A DNA stretch of 64,000 nucleotides from Cryobacterium levicorallinum. Its GTDB lineage: Bacteria > Actinomycetota > Actinomycetes > Actinomycetales > Microbacteriaceae. Of the stretch, positions 35,687 through 44,729 are shown piece after piece. A program made the translations under genes and the position numbers. Location: contig NZ_SOFE01000011.1 in the NCBI RefSeq assembly GCF_004402405.1, positions 1 through 64,000 of the forward strand, given 5' to 3'. The notes under the pieces were generated by a model, which was given only the letters and a program-made list of their open reading frames with translations, was not told the DNA's origin and ran no database searches. Numbering within the stretch: the first letter of the stretch is position 1; each line of letters starts with the position of its first letter.

Positions 35687-37070
35687 TGATCGGCCTTTCC
35701 TTGGGGAGTTCATAGGTGGTGTGCCGTTCGCGCAGGGCGATAGCAGAGCCGATGGTGATCGGACCGAGACGGCCGACGAACATGAGCAGGATAAGAATGA
35801 TCTGCCCCTCCCAGGGCAGCCCGGCAGTGATTCCGGTGGACAATCCCACGGTCGCGAAGGCGCTGATCGCCTCGAACAACAGGGCGTCCATTGAGATATC
35901 CGTCATGAGCATGAGGGCCACGGTCGCGGCGATGATCACGCCGACCGCGAGCAGGGCGATCGTGATCGCCTCCCGGTGCACCGCCCGGGAGAGCCGCTTG
36001 CCAAAAACGTTGACGGCAACCTCGCCGCGCAGCTCCGTCCAGACGATGAAGAACAAGACGGCGAAGGTCGTGATCTTGATGCCACCGGCGGTTCCGGCCG
36101 GGCCACCACCGATCAGCATGAGCACGTCCATTCCGAGCAGGCTCGCCGAATCCATCTGGCCAATGTCGATGCTGTTGAAACCCGCGGTGCGGGTCTGCAC
36201 GGACTGAAAGAAACCGGTCAGCAACTTGCCGGGCCAATCGAGCGGCCCGAGCGTATTCGGATTCGACCATTCAACGGCGGTGATATATACCGTTCCCAGA
36301 CTGAGCAATGCGATCGTGCCGGCCACGACGACGCGGGTGTTCATGGTCCAGGTGCGAATCGACCAGGCACTCTTTGACCGAGGATGCCGCAGCTGCCGCC
36401 GCAACTGAACGATCACCGGAAACCCCAACCCACCCAGGATGACGGCGGCGCTGATCGGCAGGCAGATCCAGGCATCCGTTGAAAAACCCATCAGGTTGTC
36501 GCTGAACAGGGCAAAGCCGGCGTTATTGAAGCTCGACACGGAGTGGAACACGCCCAACCAGACGGCTCGGCCGACAGGTTCGCCGTAGCCGACCATGAAG
36601 CGCACGGCCAGCATGATCGCGACGGTCAGCTCGATGACCAGCGAGATGCGCACAACACCGAGCACGAGTCCCTTGACGTCTTCGAGACCGACACTCTTGG
36701 TTTCGGCGGCGGCCGTGATGCGCGAGCGCAGCGAGAGTTTACGGGCGATCGCCAAACCGACCACCGAGGCGAACGACATAATACCGAAACCGCCGATCTG
36801 GATCAGCCCAAGAATCACGATCTGGCCGAACGGCGTCCAGTAGACCGCCGTATCGACGACGGTCAGACCGGTGACGCAGACGGCGCTCGTGGCGGTGAAC
36901 AGCGCCTCCATGAAGGACGCCCCGCCCGGCCCGACCCGCGCGTTCGGCAGCATGAGCAGCGCGGTGCCAACCAGGATGGTCAGGGCAAAACCGGTGACGA
37001 CGACTTGCGCCGGGTGCAGGCGGTAGCGCTTCGATGTGTTGCCGCGTTCGCGGACGGCCCGTGAGTGCAC
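35679..37070 (-). CDS. TrkH/KtrB-type potassium channel subunit
   Basis: A 463-residue membrane protein with the four-fold MPM repeat of Trk/Ktr transporters. Selectivity-filter glycine segments are seen in SAVCVTGLTVVDT, FHSVSSFNNAGFALFSDN, TRTAGFNSIDIGQMD and FATVGLSTGITAGLP. It moves potassium across the membrane together with the RCK protein coded next. The start is a GTG at 37070 without a clear Shine-Dalgarno sequence; TAGAGT eight bases upstream could be a -10 for a leaderless mRNA. Confidence 0.92.
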   Translation of the reverse strand: MHSRAVRERGNTSKRYRLHPAQVVVTGFALTILVGTALLMLPNARVGPGGASFMEALFTATSAVCVTGLTVVDTAVYWTPFGQIVILGLIQIGGFGIMSFASVVGLAIARKLSLRSRITAAAETKSVGLEDVKGLVLGVVRISLVIELTVAIMLAVRFMVGYGEPVGRAVWLGVFHSVSSFNNAGFALFSDNLMGFSTDAWICLPISAAVILGGLGFPVIVQLRRQLRHPRSKSAWSIRTWTMNTRVVVAGTIALLSLGTVYITAVEWSNPNTLGPLDWPGKLLTGFFQSVQTRTAGFNSIDIGQMDSASLLGMDVLMLIGGGPAGTAGGIKITTFAVLFFIVWTELRGEVAVNVFGKRLSRAVHREAITIALLAVGVIIAATVALMLMTDISMDALLFEAISAFATVGLSTGITAGLPWEGQIILILLMFVGRLGPITIGSAIALRERHTTYELPKERPIIG

Positions 37071-37149
37071 AGAGCCAACTCTACGCTGGGAGTCCGCGCT
37101 GGCTCGGACGGGCAGGACTGTGGGGCGTCAGGCTCCCCGGGCCTGAAGC

Positions 37150-37237
37150 GTGGGCGGACCCGGCTCCCCGGGCCCACTTTGTGAACCCGGGCCCCGTTTC
37201 TAAACTGGGCCCGCATTCCGCGCCCGGGCCCCGTACA
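37150..37237. repeat. GGGCCC palindromic element, copy C (inverted)
   Basis: Read on the minus strand it gives GGGCCCGGGCGCGGAATGC, GGGCCCAGTTTAGAAAC, GGGGCCCGGG and AAAGTGGGCCC, the same order as copies A and E. It lies between the divergent trkH and membrane-protein genes. Confidence 0.75.
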
Positions 37238-37361
37238 GGAACGTGCCGGCCTCGATTGTGCGGCAGCTATTTGTAGTCGGTTTGACGGGCTTCGTCTAGC
37301 CCCCAACTTCGGTCCGCGACTCCGACAACTAGTGCGCAATACTCAATCTGGGGGATCGACA

Positions 37362-37922
37362 ATGACGATAAGTGATGAGGTAGAACCAGCGCAAATACGT
37401 GTGCTGCGACCGCGGGAGCGCATCATTTCGCACGCGATCATCGCGGCGCTCGCCCTGTTCATCCCGCTCTTTCTCGTGTTGTACTGGCTGTCCATTCCTC
37501 GCCAGACCTGGCCGTTTGTGCTCGAAATCCAATGCGGGTTCACCGCCCTTGGTGTGATCTTCGGGCTCGGAGTCAGCAAAATGGCCCTGCGCGTCACCCC
37601 CGACCGACTATCGGTTCGGAGTCTGCTCGGTCGCGAAACGCACGTCGCCATCGCCGATATCGGCAGCGTGGTGCTGGTCGAGCTCTATCAGAGCGGGACG
37701 GCCGATTGCCTGCCGCACCTGTATTTGCTTGATGCTGCCGGTGATGTGCTCGTGCACCTGAGTGGCCAAATCTGGTCGCGGTCCACGATTGAGAGCGCGA
37801 TCGACCAGCTCGGTGTCGCTGTGCTGCGCCCACCCGACCCGCTGACCGTGGCCGAACTCGGCCAGCTGCGGCCTCAGCTGGTGCGCCGCCTGGCGCGACA
37901 CGCAGCCCGACTGAACGACTGA
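37362..37922 (+). CDS. hypothetical membrane protein, two TM segments
   Basis: A 186-residue protein of unknown function. Two hydrophobic helices lie at about residues 25-45 (AIIAALALFIPLFLVLYWLS) and 55-75. The cytoplasmic C-terminal domain begins MALRVTPDRLSVRSLLGRETHVAIADIGSV in two pieces and looks like a PH-like (bPH) fold. GGGGGAT precedes the ATG at 37362. It stands alone, divergent from trkH and convergent with the oxidoreductase gene. Confidence 0.75.
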   Translation: MTISDEVEPAQIRVLRPRERIISHAIIAALALFIPLFLVLYWLSIPRQTWPFVLEIQCGFTALGVIFGLGVSKMALRVTPDRLSVRSLLGRETHVAIADIGSVVLVELYQSGTADCLPHLYLLDAAGDVLVHLSGQIWSRSTIESAIDQLGVAVLRPPDPLTVAELGQLRPQLVRRLARHAARLND

Positions 37923-37926
37923 ACGG

Positions 37927-39318
37927 CTAGTGCCCGCGCCCCGACACCACATCGGCCACCCGCGCGAGCGGTGACGTCGTGCGGCGGCCGGTCAGCTCGG
38001 TGCGGTCGGCGAGCGAGTAAGCCCGATAGAGCGCCGTGACCGCGAGCCAGCGCAGCGGTTCCGGCTCCCACTGGCGCACCCGATGGTTCACCCACGGCAG
38101 TTCGGTGAGCGAACTGCTCCGGCCGAGAATGAGGTCGGTCAGGGTACGGCCGGCCAGGTTCGTGGTCGCCACCCCGGTGCCCACATAGCCGCCGGCCCAG
38201 GCCAGTCCGGTCTGCGGGTCGAGACCGACGGTCGCGGCCCAATCCCTGGGTACACCGAGCACGCCCGACCACGCATGATCGATGCCCGCGTCCTTCGTCG
38301 CCGGGAAGAAGCGCACCAGAATCGCGCGGAGGGCGTCGATGGTGGCTTGCGGGGTCTGGCCGTCGGTATCCGTTTTCGAACCGAATCGGTAGGGAACCCC
38401 GCGCCCGCCGATGGCGATGCGGTCGTCGCTCGTGCGCTGCGCGTACATGTAGGCGTGCGCCATATCCCCCAGGGTTTCCCGACCCGACCAGCCAATCTTT
38501 TCCCAAACGGATGCGTCGAGCGGCTCGGTCGCGATCAGCGACGAATTCATGGGAAGCCAGGTGCGATGCAGCCCCTTGAGCGTGGCCGTGAAGCCCTCGG
38601 TCGCACGCACAACGAACGCGGCGTCGACGGTACCGTGTTCGGTCACCGCCTGGTTTGCCGCGATTTCGCTCACCGGGGTGTTCTCGTAGAGCTCAACGCC
38701 GAGCGAAACGACCTTGCGGGCCAGTCCGGCCACGAGCTCCGCCGGATTGATGCGGGCGCAGTGCGGATGCCACATACCCCCGGTCATTCCCGCCACGTTG
38801 ATGCGGTTTTGTGCCTGGGCCCGCGAGAGCACCTCGACGTCGGTGTGCGCCCAGGTCTGTTCGGCCCGGGCGGCAGCTTCGAGGCGGTGCTGCTGCGGGG
38901 CATCGTAGGCGACGGTGAATTCGCCGCCCTTGACGATGCCGGCGTCGATGCTCTCCGCTGCGGCCACGCGGATGACCTCGTCGACCGTGTCGTTCATCGC
39001 GGCCTGAAAGTTTTCAACCGCCGGGCGGCCGTGGTGCTTCAGGTACTGGTCGCGGCCACCGGTGATCGAGTTGGTGAGCCAGCCGCCGTTGCGTCCGGAG
39101 GCGCCGAACCCGGCGAAGCGGGCTTCGAGCACCACAATGCGTAGCTGCGGCGCCGCCTTCTTAAGGTAGTACGCGGTCCACAGTCCGGTATAGCCGGCGC
39201 CGACAATGACGACGTCGGCGCGGGTCGACCCGGGCAGGGTGGGCCGCGGCGCTGGCTGGCCGAGCTGGTTCCACCAGAACGAGACGTCGCCATTGCGCAC
39301 CGGGGTCACTCGAGTCAC
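37927..39318 (-). CDS. FAD-dependent amine/amino-acid oxidoreductase (DAO family)
   Basis: A 463-residue DAO-fold flavoenzyme. The FAD motif is DVVIVGAGYTGLWTAYYL at about residue 35, followed by FAGFGASGRNGGWLTNSITGG, which is typical of gamma-glutamylputrescine oxidase/PuuB-like and glycine-oxidase-like proteins, and near the C-terminus GYVGTGVATTNLAGR. It would oxidise a C-N bond with O2. No putrescine genes adjoin it, so the substrate is open. The gene follows the PAP2 gene in an ATGA overlap. Confidence 0.87.
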   Translation of the reverse strand: MTRVTPVRNGDVSFWWNQLGQPAPRPTLPGSTRADVVIVGAGYTGLWTAYYLKKAAPQLRIVVLEARFAGFGASGRNGGWLTNSITGGRDQYLKHHGRPAVENFQAAMNDTVDEVIRVAAAESIDAGIVKGGEFTVAYDAPQQHRLEAAARAEQTWAHTDVEVLSRAQAQNRINVAGMTGGMWHPHCARINPAELVAGLARKVVSLGVELYENTPVSEIAANQAVTEHGTVDAAFVVRATEGFTATLKGLHRTWLPMNSSLIATEPLDASVWEKIGWSGRETLGDMAHAYMYAQRTSDDRIAIGGRGVPYRFGSKTDTDGQTPQATIDALRAILVRFFPATKDAGIDHAWSGVLGVPRDWAATVGLDPQTGLAWAGGYVGTGVATTNLAGRTLTDLILGRSSSLTELPWVNHRVRQWEPEPLRWLAVTALYRAYSLADRTELTGRRTTSPLARVADVVSGRGH

Positions 39319-40028
39319 GATTGCGCTGCCTTCTTTCGGTCTCGTTCAAGCCGCAGCCGGGCGGCGAGTGCGCGCTCGCCATCGAGCTTCGCGGCGACCG
39401 GAGCCCACAGCACAATTGCAACTCCGGCACCGATCAATAGCCCGCCGATGGTGTCGGTCAGCCAGTGCACACCGAGGTAGGTACGGCTGAGCAGCATGAC
39501 GATCGTGTACGCGGCACCGGCCAGGGCCACCCACAACCGCGGAAAGATGATGGCGAGACACACCGCCATGGTCGCCGCATTGGCGACGTGGCCAGACGGA
39601 AAGGAGCCAAAATCGGACGTGACCAGCATGTCTTCTGGCCGGGCCCGGCCAAAGACCTGCTTCAGGACTTGCACAGCGCCGGCACTGACCACGGTCGCCA
39701 CGAGATAGTAGCCGGCCGCCCACGGACGTTTGATGAACACGACGACCACGGTGATGACGATCGGCACGATCAGCACGCCGAACAGACCGCCACCGAGGGC
39801 GTTCATGAACAGCGACGGAACCTCCCAGATCGGAGAGCGGTGTTCGATCACCTCGCCCATCCACTCGGTGTCGACCTCGAGGGCGAGTCCGTTGGCACGC
39901 ACGACGACGACCAGGCCAAGCAGGGCGGCCAATGCGACGGCAGCTATCCCGCTGATCACAGGCCAGCGGCGGGAGATGCGGCGCGCTGCGGGGTCGGCGG
40001 CACGCTCCGGAGACTTCGGGTTCGTCAT
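39315..40028 (-). CDS. PAP2-family membrane phosphatase
   Basis: A 237-residue membrane protein with the three phosphatase motifs in order: KQVFGRARP, SFPSGHVANA and RTYLGVHWLTD. About six helices are predicted. It dephosphorylates a lipid phosphate such as undecaprenyl or phosphatidate. The N-terminal tail is cytoplasmic and basic. It is coupled to the downstream flavoenzyme gene, although no functional tie is evident. Confidence 0.9.
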   Translation of the reverse strand: MTNPKSPERAADPAARRISRRWPVISGIAAVALAALLGLVVVVRANGLALEVDTEWMGEVIEHRSPIWEVPSLFMNALGGGLFGVLIVPIVITVVVVFIKRPWAAGYYLVATVVSAGAVQVLKQVFGRARPEDMLVTSDFGSFPSGHVANAATMAVCLAIIFPRLWVALAGAAYTIVMLLSRTYLGVHWLTDTIGGLLIGAGVAIVLWAPVAAKLDGERALAARLRLERDRKKAAQS

Positions 40029-40133
40029 CCCGCCATCGTAGAACAGCCGCTTCGGGTTGGGCCATCGGCGGGCCGGACCCGCGCCATCCGCTCTCCCCGA
40101 ATGTGTACCCCCGATGCATGCCCCCGCACTTGC

Positions 40134-40192
40134 ACCGGGCCCGGAACGTGGGCCCAGGTTAGATCATGGACCCACGACCGTAAGGTGCGCCC
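40134..40192. repeat. GGGCCC palindromic element, copy D
   Basis: ACCGGGCCCGGAACGTGGGC, CCAGGTTAGATCATGGACCC and GTAAGGTGCGCCC keep the layout of copies A and E with some decay. It lies between the PAP2 start and the DUF222-HNH stop; nothing else is seen in that 266-base gap. Confidence 0.75.
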
Positions 40193-40294
40193 GCAGAGCC
40201 TGGTCCCGGCAACCTGGTCACGTCAGCCTGGTCCACACCCGCTCAGACCCAACAATTCGCACCGCGGCGCGGTCCCTGATCCGCGTTGCTGGAT

Positions 40295-41959
40295 TCAGTT
40301 GGCTTCGGCGTCCTGCTTCCGCTTGAGTTCGAGCATGAGCGGGCTCTTACTGGCCAGCGGAATCAGCGTCTGCGTCGGGTCGATGCTCGCGGGTGGTTGC
40401 AGCCAGAACTCCCCCGGCTCGCCAATCACCCGCCAGCCTTCCTGGTGAAGTCGGCGGTGGCAGGGGCCGCAGAGCAACAGTCCCAGGTCGATGTCGGTCG
40501 CGCCGGTGTCGCGCACCCACTGGTCGGCGTGGTGCGCCTCCGTTCGGGAGGGTGGCATGTCGCAGCCCGGAAACATGCAGCCGCCGTCACGTACGCCCAT
40601 GGCCACGCGCTGCGCCTCACTGAAAGTTCGCATGGTGCGGCCCAATTTCAGCGGATGCCCCGCCTCGTCTACCAACAGCCGCAGCTGGCCGGTGTTGCAG
40701 AGAAACCATTGCACCGTTTCGAGGGAGATCGGGGCGGGGTTGCCCTCAAGGAATCCATGCCCCACCCGCCCGCGCTGCCCGGTCTGCTCGCTCAGGCCGC
40801 TCCGCCCTGCCTGCTCGCTCTGCCCGGTCTGCCCGGTCTGCCCGGTCTGCCCGGTCTGCCCGGTCTGCCCGGTCCGCTCGCTCAGGCCGCTCTGCTCGCT
40901 CTGACCGGATTGCCCGGTGATCTCGTCCCGGGCTTCAGCGACGTCGGCCGGCACGAGTCCGGCACGCTGAAGGTCGGCCTGGGTGACGATGATCCGCACC
41001 GCCGGCTGGCGTCCGCCATACATTTTGGTGGGGTCTGCGTCGGTGCCGGTCTTGAGCAGCGCGGTGAAGGAGTCCGCGGCGATCTGGTCCACGGTACGCG
41101 GGTCGTTCCGTACCCGGTCCGCCCAGGCCTCCTGCTCCGGATCTACGAAGCGCACGCCTCCGCGCTGGCGCGGGCTGGTGACACAGTCGTAGGCGCTGAG
41201 CCAGTACTCGCCCTGTTCGGGGGCGAACAGCCCGCTGAGCACGACCATGCCGTCCTGGCGGCGAAACAGCTTGAACTTGGTATCGTCACGGGCCTGCTTC
41301 TCCCGAGCCCGAATGCCAGCCTCGTCGAGCTGGTCCCGCAACCGGCGAGCACGGCGGAATACCAGCTCAACGTTGAGCCCGATCACCTCCGGCACCAGCT
41401 CCGTGAGCGCGGCGCGCAAAATATCGGCGGACACGGCCAGATCGATCTCGCCCAAACCTCGGCGCAGCGCGTCGGCCTGGTCCACCGTGAGGGTGCCGGC
41501 GGCAACGGCATGCACGATCGGCGCCTGCCACGGCACTACCGGCCGGCCCGCCAGTCCACCGGCATCGACGTCACCCGTGCCGATGCCATCCGCACCGTCG
41601 TCATCGCCTTCCGCGGCCAACTTTTCGGCAGCATCCGTTTCACCGATCAAAATGCCCGAGGCGACCAGCTTCTCCGCCTCCCCACGGCTGGAGCCGTTGA
41701 CGTGTTGCACCATCGCCACCGGCGTCGCGAACCCCTGCCGCGCAGCCAAACCCTCGCTTCCCAGCTCGGGCCGGGACCGGCGCGCGACCGTACCGGCCAT
41801 CCACGCCGCAAACACGTCGAGCAATCGCCGGGCCTCAGCCAGTGACCGCTGCCCGGCCAGCACATCGGCCTCACCCAAAGCATCAAACGCTGCGCTGCAA
41901 TCGCCGAGAGCGGCGACCCGATCGGCCGCCCGGCGAAGCTCATCAGCGAGGTTGTGCAT
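40295..41959 (-). CDS. DUF222/HNH endonuclease
   Basis: A 554-residue protein with an N-terminal DUF222 region and a C-terminal HNH nuclease (CMFPGCDMPPSRTEAHH...LGLLLCGPCHRRLHQEGW). Such proteins occur in many copies in actinobacteria (REP13E12-type) and behave like selfish or mobile genes. Between residues about 350 and 400 there is a Gly-Gln-Thr low-complexity linker coded by a 9-base tandem repeat. It stands alone. Nuclease activity is inferred from the HNH residues only. Confidence 0.9.
   Translation of the reverse strand: MHNLADELRRAADRVAALGDCSAAFDALGEADVLAGQRSLAEARRLLDVFAAWMAGTVARRSRPELGSEGLAARQGFATPVAMVQHVNGSSRGEAEKLVASGILIGETDAAEKLAAEGDDDGADGIGTGDVDAGGLAGRPVVPWQAPIVHAVAAGTLTVDQADALRRGLGEIDLAVSADILRAALTELVPEVIGLNVELVFRRARRLRDQLDEAGIRAREKQARDDTKFKLFRRQDGMVVLSGLFAPEQGEYWLSAYDCVTSPRQRGGVRFVDPEQEAWADRVRNDPRTVDQIAADSFTALLKTGTDADPTKMYGGRQPAVRIIVTQADLQRAGLVPADVAEARDEITGQSGQSEQSGLSERTGQTGQTGQTGQTGQTGQSEQAGRSGLSEQTGQRGRVGHGFLEGNPAPISLETVQWFLCNTGQLRLLVDEAGHPLKLGRTMRTFSEAQRVAMGVRDGGCMFPGCDMPPSRTEAHHADQWVRDTGATDIDLGLLLCGPCHRRLHQEGWRVIGEPGEFWLQPPASIDPTQTLIPLASKSPLMLELKRKQDAEAN
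40821..40874. repeat. 9-bp tandem repeat inside the HNH gene
   Basis: Six perfect copies of TGCCCGGTC, coding for Gly-Gln-Thr repeats on the minus strand, with more degenerate copies on both sides (about 40770-40920). The length keeps the reading frame, so copy number can vary without breaking the protein. Confidence 0.9.
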
Positions 41960-42058
41960 ACCCCAATTCTCCCACCGACCCCCCGAAACCTCGAGAAAAG
42001 CTCATTATCAGTGGATAACGAATCGAAACTATCTCCTGTGGAGAAGCTCCGGAGAAAG

Positions 42059-43336
42059 TCAGCGCTCGAGCGCCGGAACGCTGCGCGGGCGCACGATTAG
42101 CCAGAGGGAGAGCAGCGACACCACCGCGGCGACTCCCATAACGGATGCCATCGGTATCGACGTTCCCACTCCCAGCAGTCCCACAATCGGCGAGATCAGG
42201 CCGGCCACACCGAAGTTCGCCGCGCCAAGCAGCGACGCCGCGGTTCCGGCCTCATGCCCGTGCGCGTTGAGGGCAATGACCTGAACGCTCGGCAAAGTGA
42301 AGCCGCAGGCGGCGATGAAGAACCACAGCGGAACCAGAGTGCCCCACAGTCCCATGCCAGCAAAGTCCAGGAGCACGATCGCCCCGGCGGTGAGCAGCAG
42401 CACAACGGTAGAGACCGACAAAATCCACTGCGGCCCAATGTTGAATCGGTGCATCAGCCGCGAGCTCAACTGCACACCGGTGACGACACCGAGCGAGTTC
42501 ACGGCAAAGAGCAGGCCGTATTCCTGCGGACTGAACCGGTAGACATCCTGAAAGAGAAACGGCGACGCCGAGAGGTAGGAGAACAGCCCGGTGAAGGTCA
42601 TCGCCCCGATGATCGCGACGCCGACGAAGGTGCGGTCGCTCAGCACCGCCTTGTAGCGCTGCGCCAGGGTGTTGTGCCCCTTCACGTTGCGTTCACTCTC
42701 GGGCAGCGTCTCCACGATCCAGAACGCGACGGCCAGAATCACGATGACGCCGTAGGCGGCGAGCACCCAAAAGATGCCGCGCCAGTTCATCACGAGCAGA
42801 AGCTGCGAACCGATGACCGGCGCAAGCACCGGCGCGAGGCCGCTGACCAGGGCCAGCCGGGAGAGCATACGCACGAGCGGCTTGCCGCCGAACAGGTCGC
42901 GCACCATGGCCATCGCCACGACCGCACCGGCCGCAGCGCCAAAGCCCTGCAGCACGCGGAACCCCGCGAGCACAATAATGTCGTTCGACATCGCAGCACC
43001 GACGCAGGCGAGGATGTGCACGCCGGTCGCCAGCATGAGCGGCAGCCGGCGGCCCACCTTGTCGCTCCACGGACCCACAACGAGCTGCCCGAACCCGAAA
43101 CCGATCATGGTTCCAGTCAGGGTGAGCTGAATGACCGACGGCAAGACACCGAATTCGCTCTCGAGTGTCGGGAAGGCCGGCAGATAGAGGTCGATCGTGA
43201 ACGGGCCCAGGGCGGTGAGGGCTCCCAGAATGAGAATGTAGACGATGCGCTGTCGCCGGCTCAGCTTGTCCCCGGGGTGCACGGCAGTCGAGGAAAGTTG
43301 CGCGGCACTGATGACGGGGATGCTGGCGGTAATCAC
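42059..43336 (-). CDS. Bcr/CflA-type multidrug MFS exporter
   Basis: A 425-residue MFS protein with 12 helices of the drug:H+ antiporter-1 group. Family marks are LGALTALGPFTIDLYLPAFP in TM1, GPWSDKVGRRLPLM in loop 2-3, and FRVLQGFGAAAGAVVAMAMVRD in TM4. It would export bicyclomycin-like compounds or sulfonamides. Its 3' end overlaps no other gene; the ROK gene lies 22 bases upstream on the same strand, so the two may be cotranscribed. Confidence 0.9.
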   Translation of the reverse strand: MITASIPVISAAQLSSTAVHPGDKLSRRQRIVYILILGALTALGPFTIDLYLPAFPTLESEFGVLPSVIQLTLTGTMIGFGFGQLVVGPWSDKVGRRLPLMLATGVHILACVGAAMSNDIIVLAGFRVLQGFGAAAGAVVAMAMVRDLFGGKPLVRMLSRLALVSGLAPVLAPVIGSQLLLVMNWRGIFWVLAAYGVIVILAVAFWIVETLPESERNVKGHNTLAQRYKAVLSDRTFVGVAIIGAMTFTGLFSYLSASPFLFQDVYRFSPQEYGLLFAVNSLGVVTGVQLSSRLMHRFNIGPQWILSVSTVVLLLTAGAIVLLDFAGMGLWGTLVPLWFFIAACGFTLPSVQVIALNAHGHEAGTAASLLGAANFGVAGLISPIVGLLGVGTSIPMASVMGVAAVVSLLSLWLIVRPRSVPALER

Positions 43337-43358
43337 GTAGCGGATGTCCTTGGTTGGT

Positions 43359-44591
43359 TTAGTGAGGATGGCTGGCGGGCGACACGGCCACCCTTGCGCT
43401 AAGCGCGGGGAGCGCGAAAGTATTCCCCCGATCCAGCTGCGGGTCGAGCAGCAGCGCCTCGAAGGCCAGTTCGGCCGCCCCGATCAACAGCAGATTCGAG
43501 CCGAGCAGCGCGGGCGCGATCTGCACCCCGTCGAACGCTGTCCCGAGTGACAGAGCGGCGACCGCGCGGCTGAGCCGGTCGGGGTCGGCTGCGTGCAGCG
43601 CGGCGAGAAAGCCGCCGAGCACGATCACCTGCGGGTTGAGCACGTTCACCGCGCCAGCCAGGGCTACGGCCAGAAAGTCGAGCTGCCGGGCGACCTCGGC
43701 GTGCACCGCCGCGGAATCGGAGGCGAGCAGCGCGCGTTCGAGGGTGTCGGCATCCGTTTCGCTCGCGCGCAGGCCCAGCACCTCGAGCAGAGCGTCGCGG
43801 GTCACCTCCGCTTCGAGGGTGCCCGCGATGCCCGCCGAGTCTTTCTGCCCGCTCGCGCTGACCCGGATGTGCCCGAATTCTCCGGCGTAGCCCGCTCGAC
43901 CGCCGGCCGCGACGCCCCCGACGACGAGGCCGCCACCGATTCCGCTCGATCCGCCGTTGAGGTAGATCAAGTCGGTCATACCCTGCCCGGCACCAAAGTA
44001 GCGTTCGGCGGTGACGCCGAGGCTCGCGTCGTTGGCCGCGACGACGGGCAGGCCCGTTGCCGCCGCGAGGAGGTCGCCGAGCGGCTCGTCGACCCAGCCG
44101 AGGTGTGGGGCGTGGCGCACCAGCCCGTCGAACGCACGCACCAAACCGGGCACAGCAATGCCTATTCCGATTATGGAATATTCGCTCAGGTCATTTCGCA
44201 GATCGTCGATGATGCCGGCGGTGATCGCGACGGCCTCGGCGGCCGTCGGCGACGACGACGTTGCGAAGCGGATGCGGCGGTGCACGACGCCGCTCAGAGC
44301 GACCACTCCCACGGTAATCGCGTCGATCTCGGGGTTCACCGCGAGGGCCACCACGCGGTCGCTCGCCGCGACGATCGGACTCGGCCTACCGGCCAGTTTG
44401 GTCGGGTCGGGCGTGCGTTCCTCAACCAACCCGCGCTCGACGAGTTCGGCAACCAGGGCGCCGATGGTCGACCGGTTCAGGCCGGTCAGTCGGGTGAGCT
44501 GGGCGCGCGATGCTGCCCCGCTCCGGTGCACCAGGCGCAGAATGATCGACAGGTTGCGGCGACGCAGATCGTCATGGTTGGTGCCCTGCAT
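43359..44591 (-). CDS. ROK family repressor (XylR-type)
   Basis: A 410-residue regulator. A MarR-like winged helix covers residues about 10-65 (ASRAQLTRLTGLNRSTIGALV), followed by the ROK sugar-kinase-like domain (GIGIAVPGLV, NGGSSGIGGGLVVGG, EFGHIRV). The zinc-binding CxCGxxGC motif after GHIRV is missing; SASGQKDSAGIAGTLEAE stands instead. It is divergent from the reductase-epimerase-xylA-xylB genes and most likely represses them until xylose binds. ATG 44591 is chosen over GTG 44600. Confidence 0.88.
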   Translation of the reverse strand: MQGTNHDDLRRRNLSIILRLVHRSGAASRAQLTRLTGLNRSTIGALVAELVERGLVEERTPDPTKLAGRPSPIVAASDRVVALAVNPEIDAITVGVVALSGVVHRRIRFATSSSPTAAEAVAITAGIIDDLRNDLSEYSIIGIGIAVPGLVRAFDGLVRHAPHLGWVDEPLGDLLAAATGLPVVAANDASLGVTAERYFGAGQGMTDLIYLNGGSSGIGGGLVVGGVAAGGRAGYAGEFGHIRVSASGQKDSAGIAGTLEAEVTRDALLEVLGLRASETDADTLERALLASDSAAVHAEVARQLDFLAVALAGAVNVLNPQVIVLGGFLAALHAADPDRLSRAVAALSLGTAFDGVQIAPALLGSNLLLIGAAELAFEALLLDPQLDRGNTFALPALSARVAVSPASHPH

Positions 44592-44678
44592 GGCGTCCAC
44601 TGCTCTCGACTCTCATGTTTCGATCAGAATTCAGGTTACCGCTCCGGATGGACATCGTGGGGTGATACGTTGCCAGAG

Positions 44679-44702
44679 TCAACAAATCATCGACGGCGCT
44701 GA
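44679..44702. promoter_or_regulatory. candidate ROK operator before the aldo-keto reductase
   Basis: TCAACAAATCATC followed by GACGGCGCTGA. The same 13 bases, then AATGCAGCTGA, occur before xylA at 47318-47341. A GATACGTT that could be a -10 lies about 12 bases upstream, so the site covers the transcription start. Confidence 0.65.
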
Positions 44703-44729
44703 CGGACACGGGTGCCAGACAGGGACGTC

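Noticed and set aside
40770-40920. Repeat array as an independent element
   Set aside because: The 9-base repeats stay in frame with the DUF222-HNH gene and code for its linker, so they belong to the gene.
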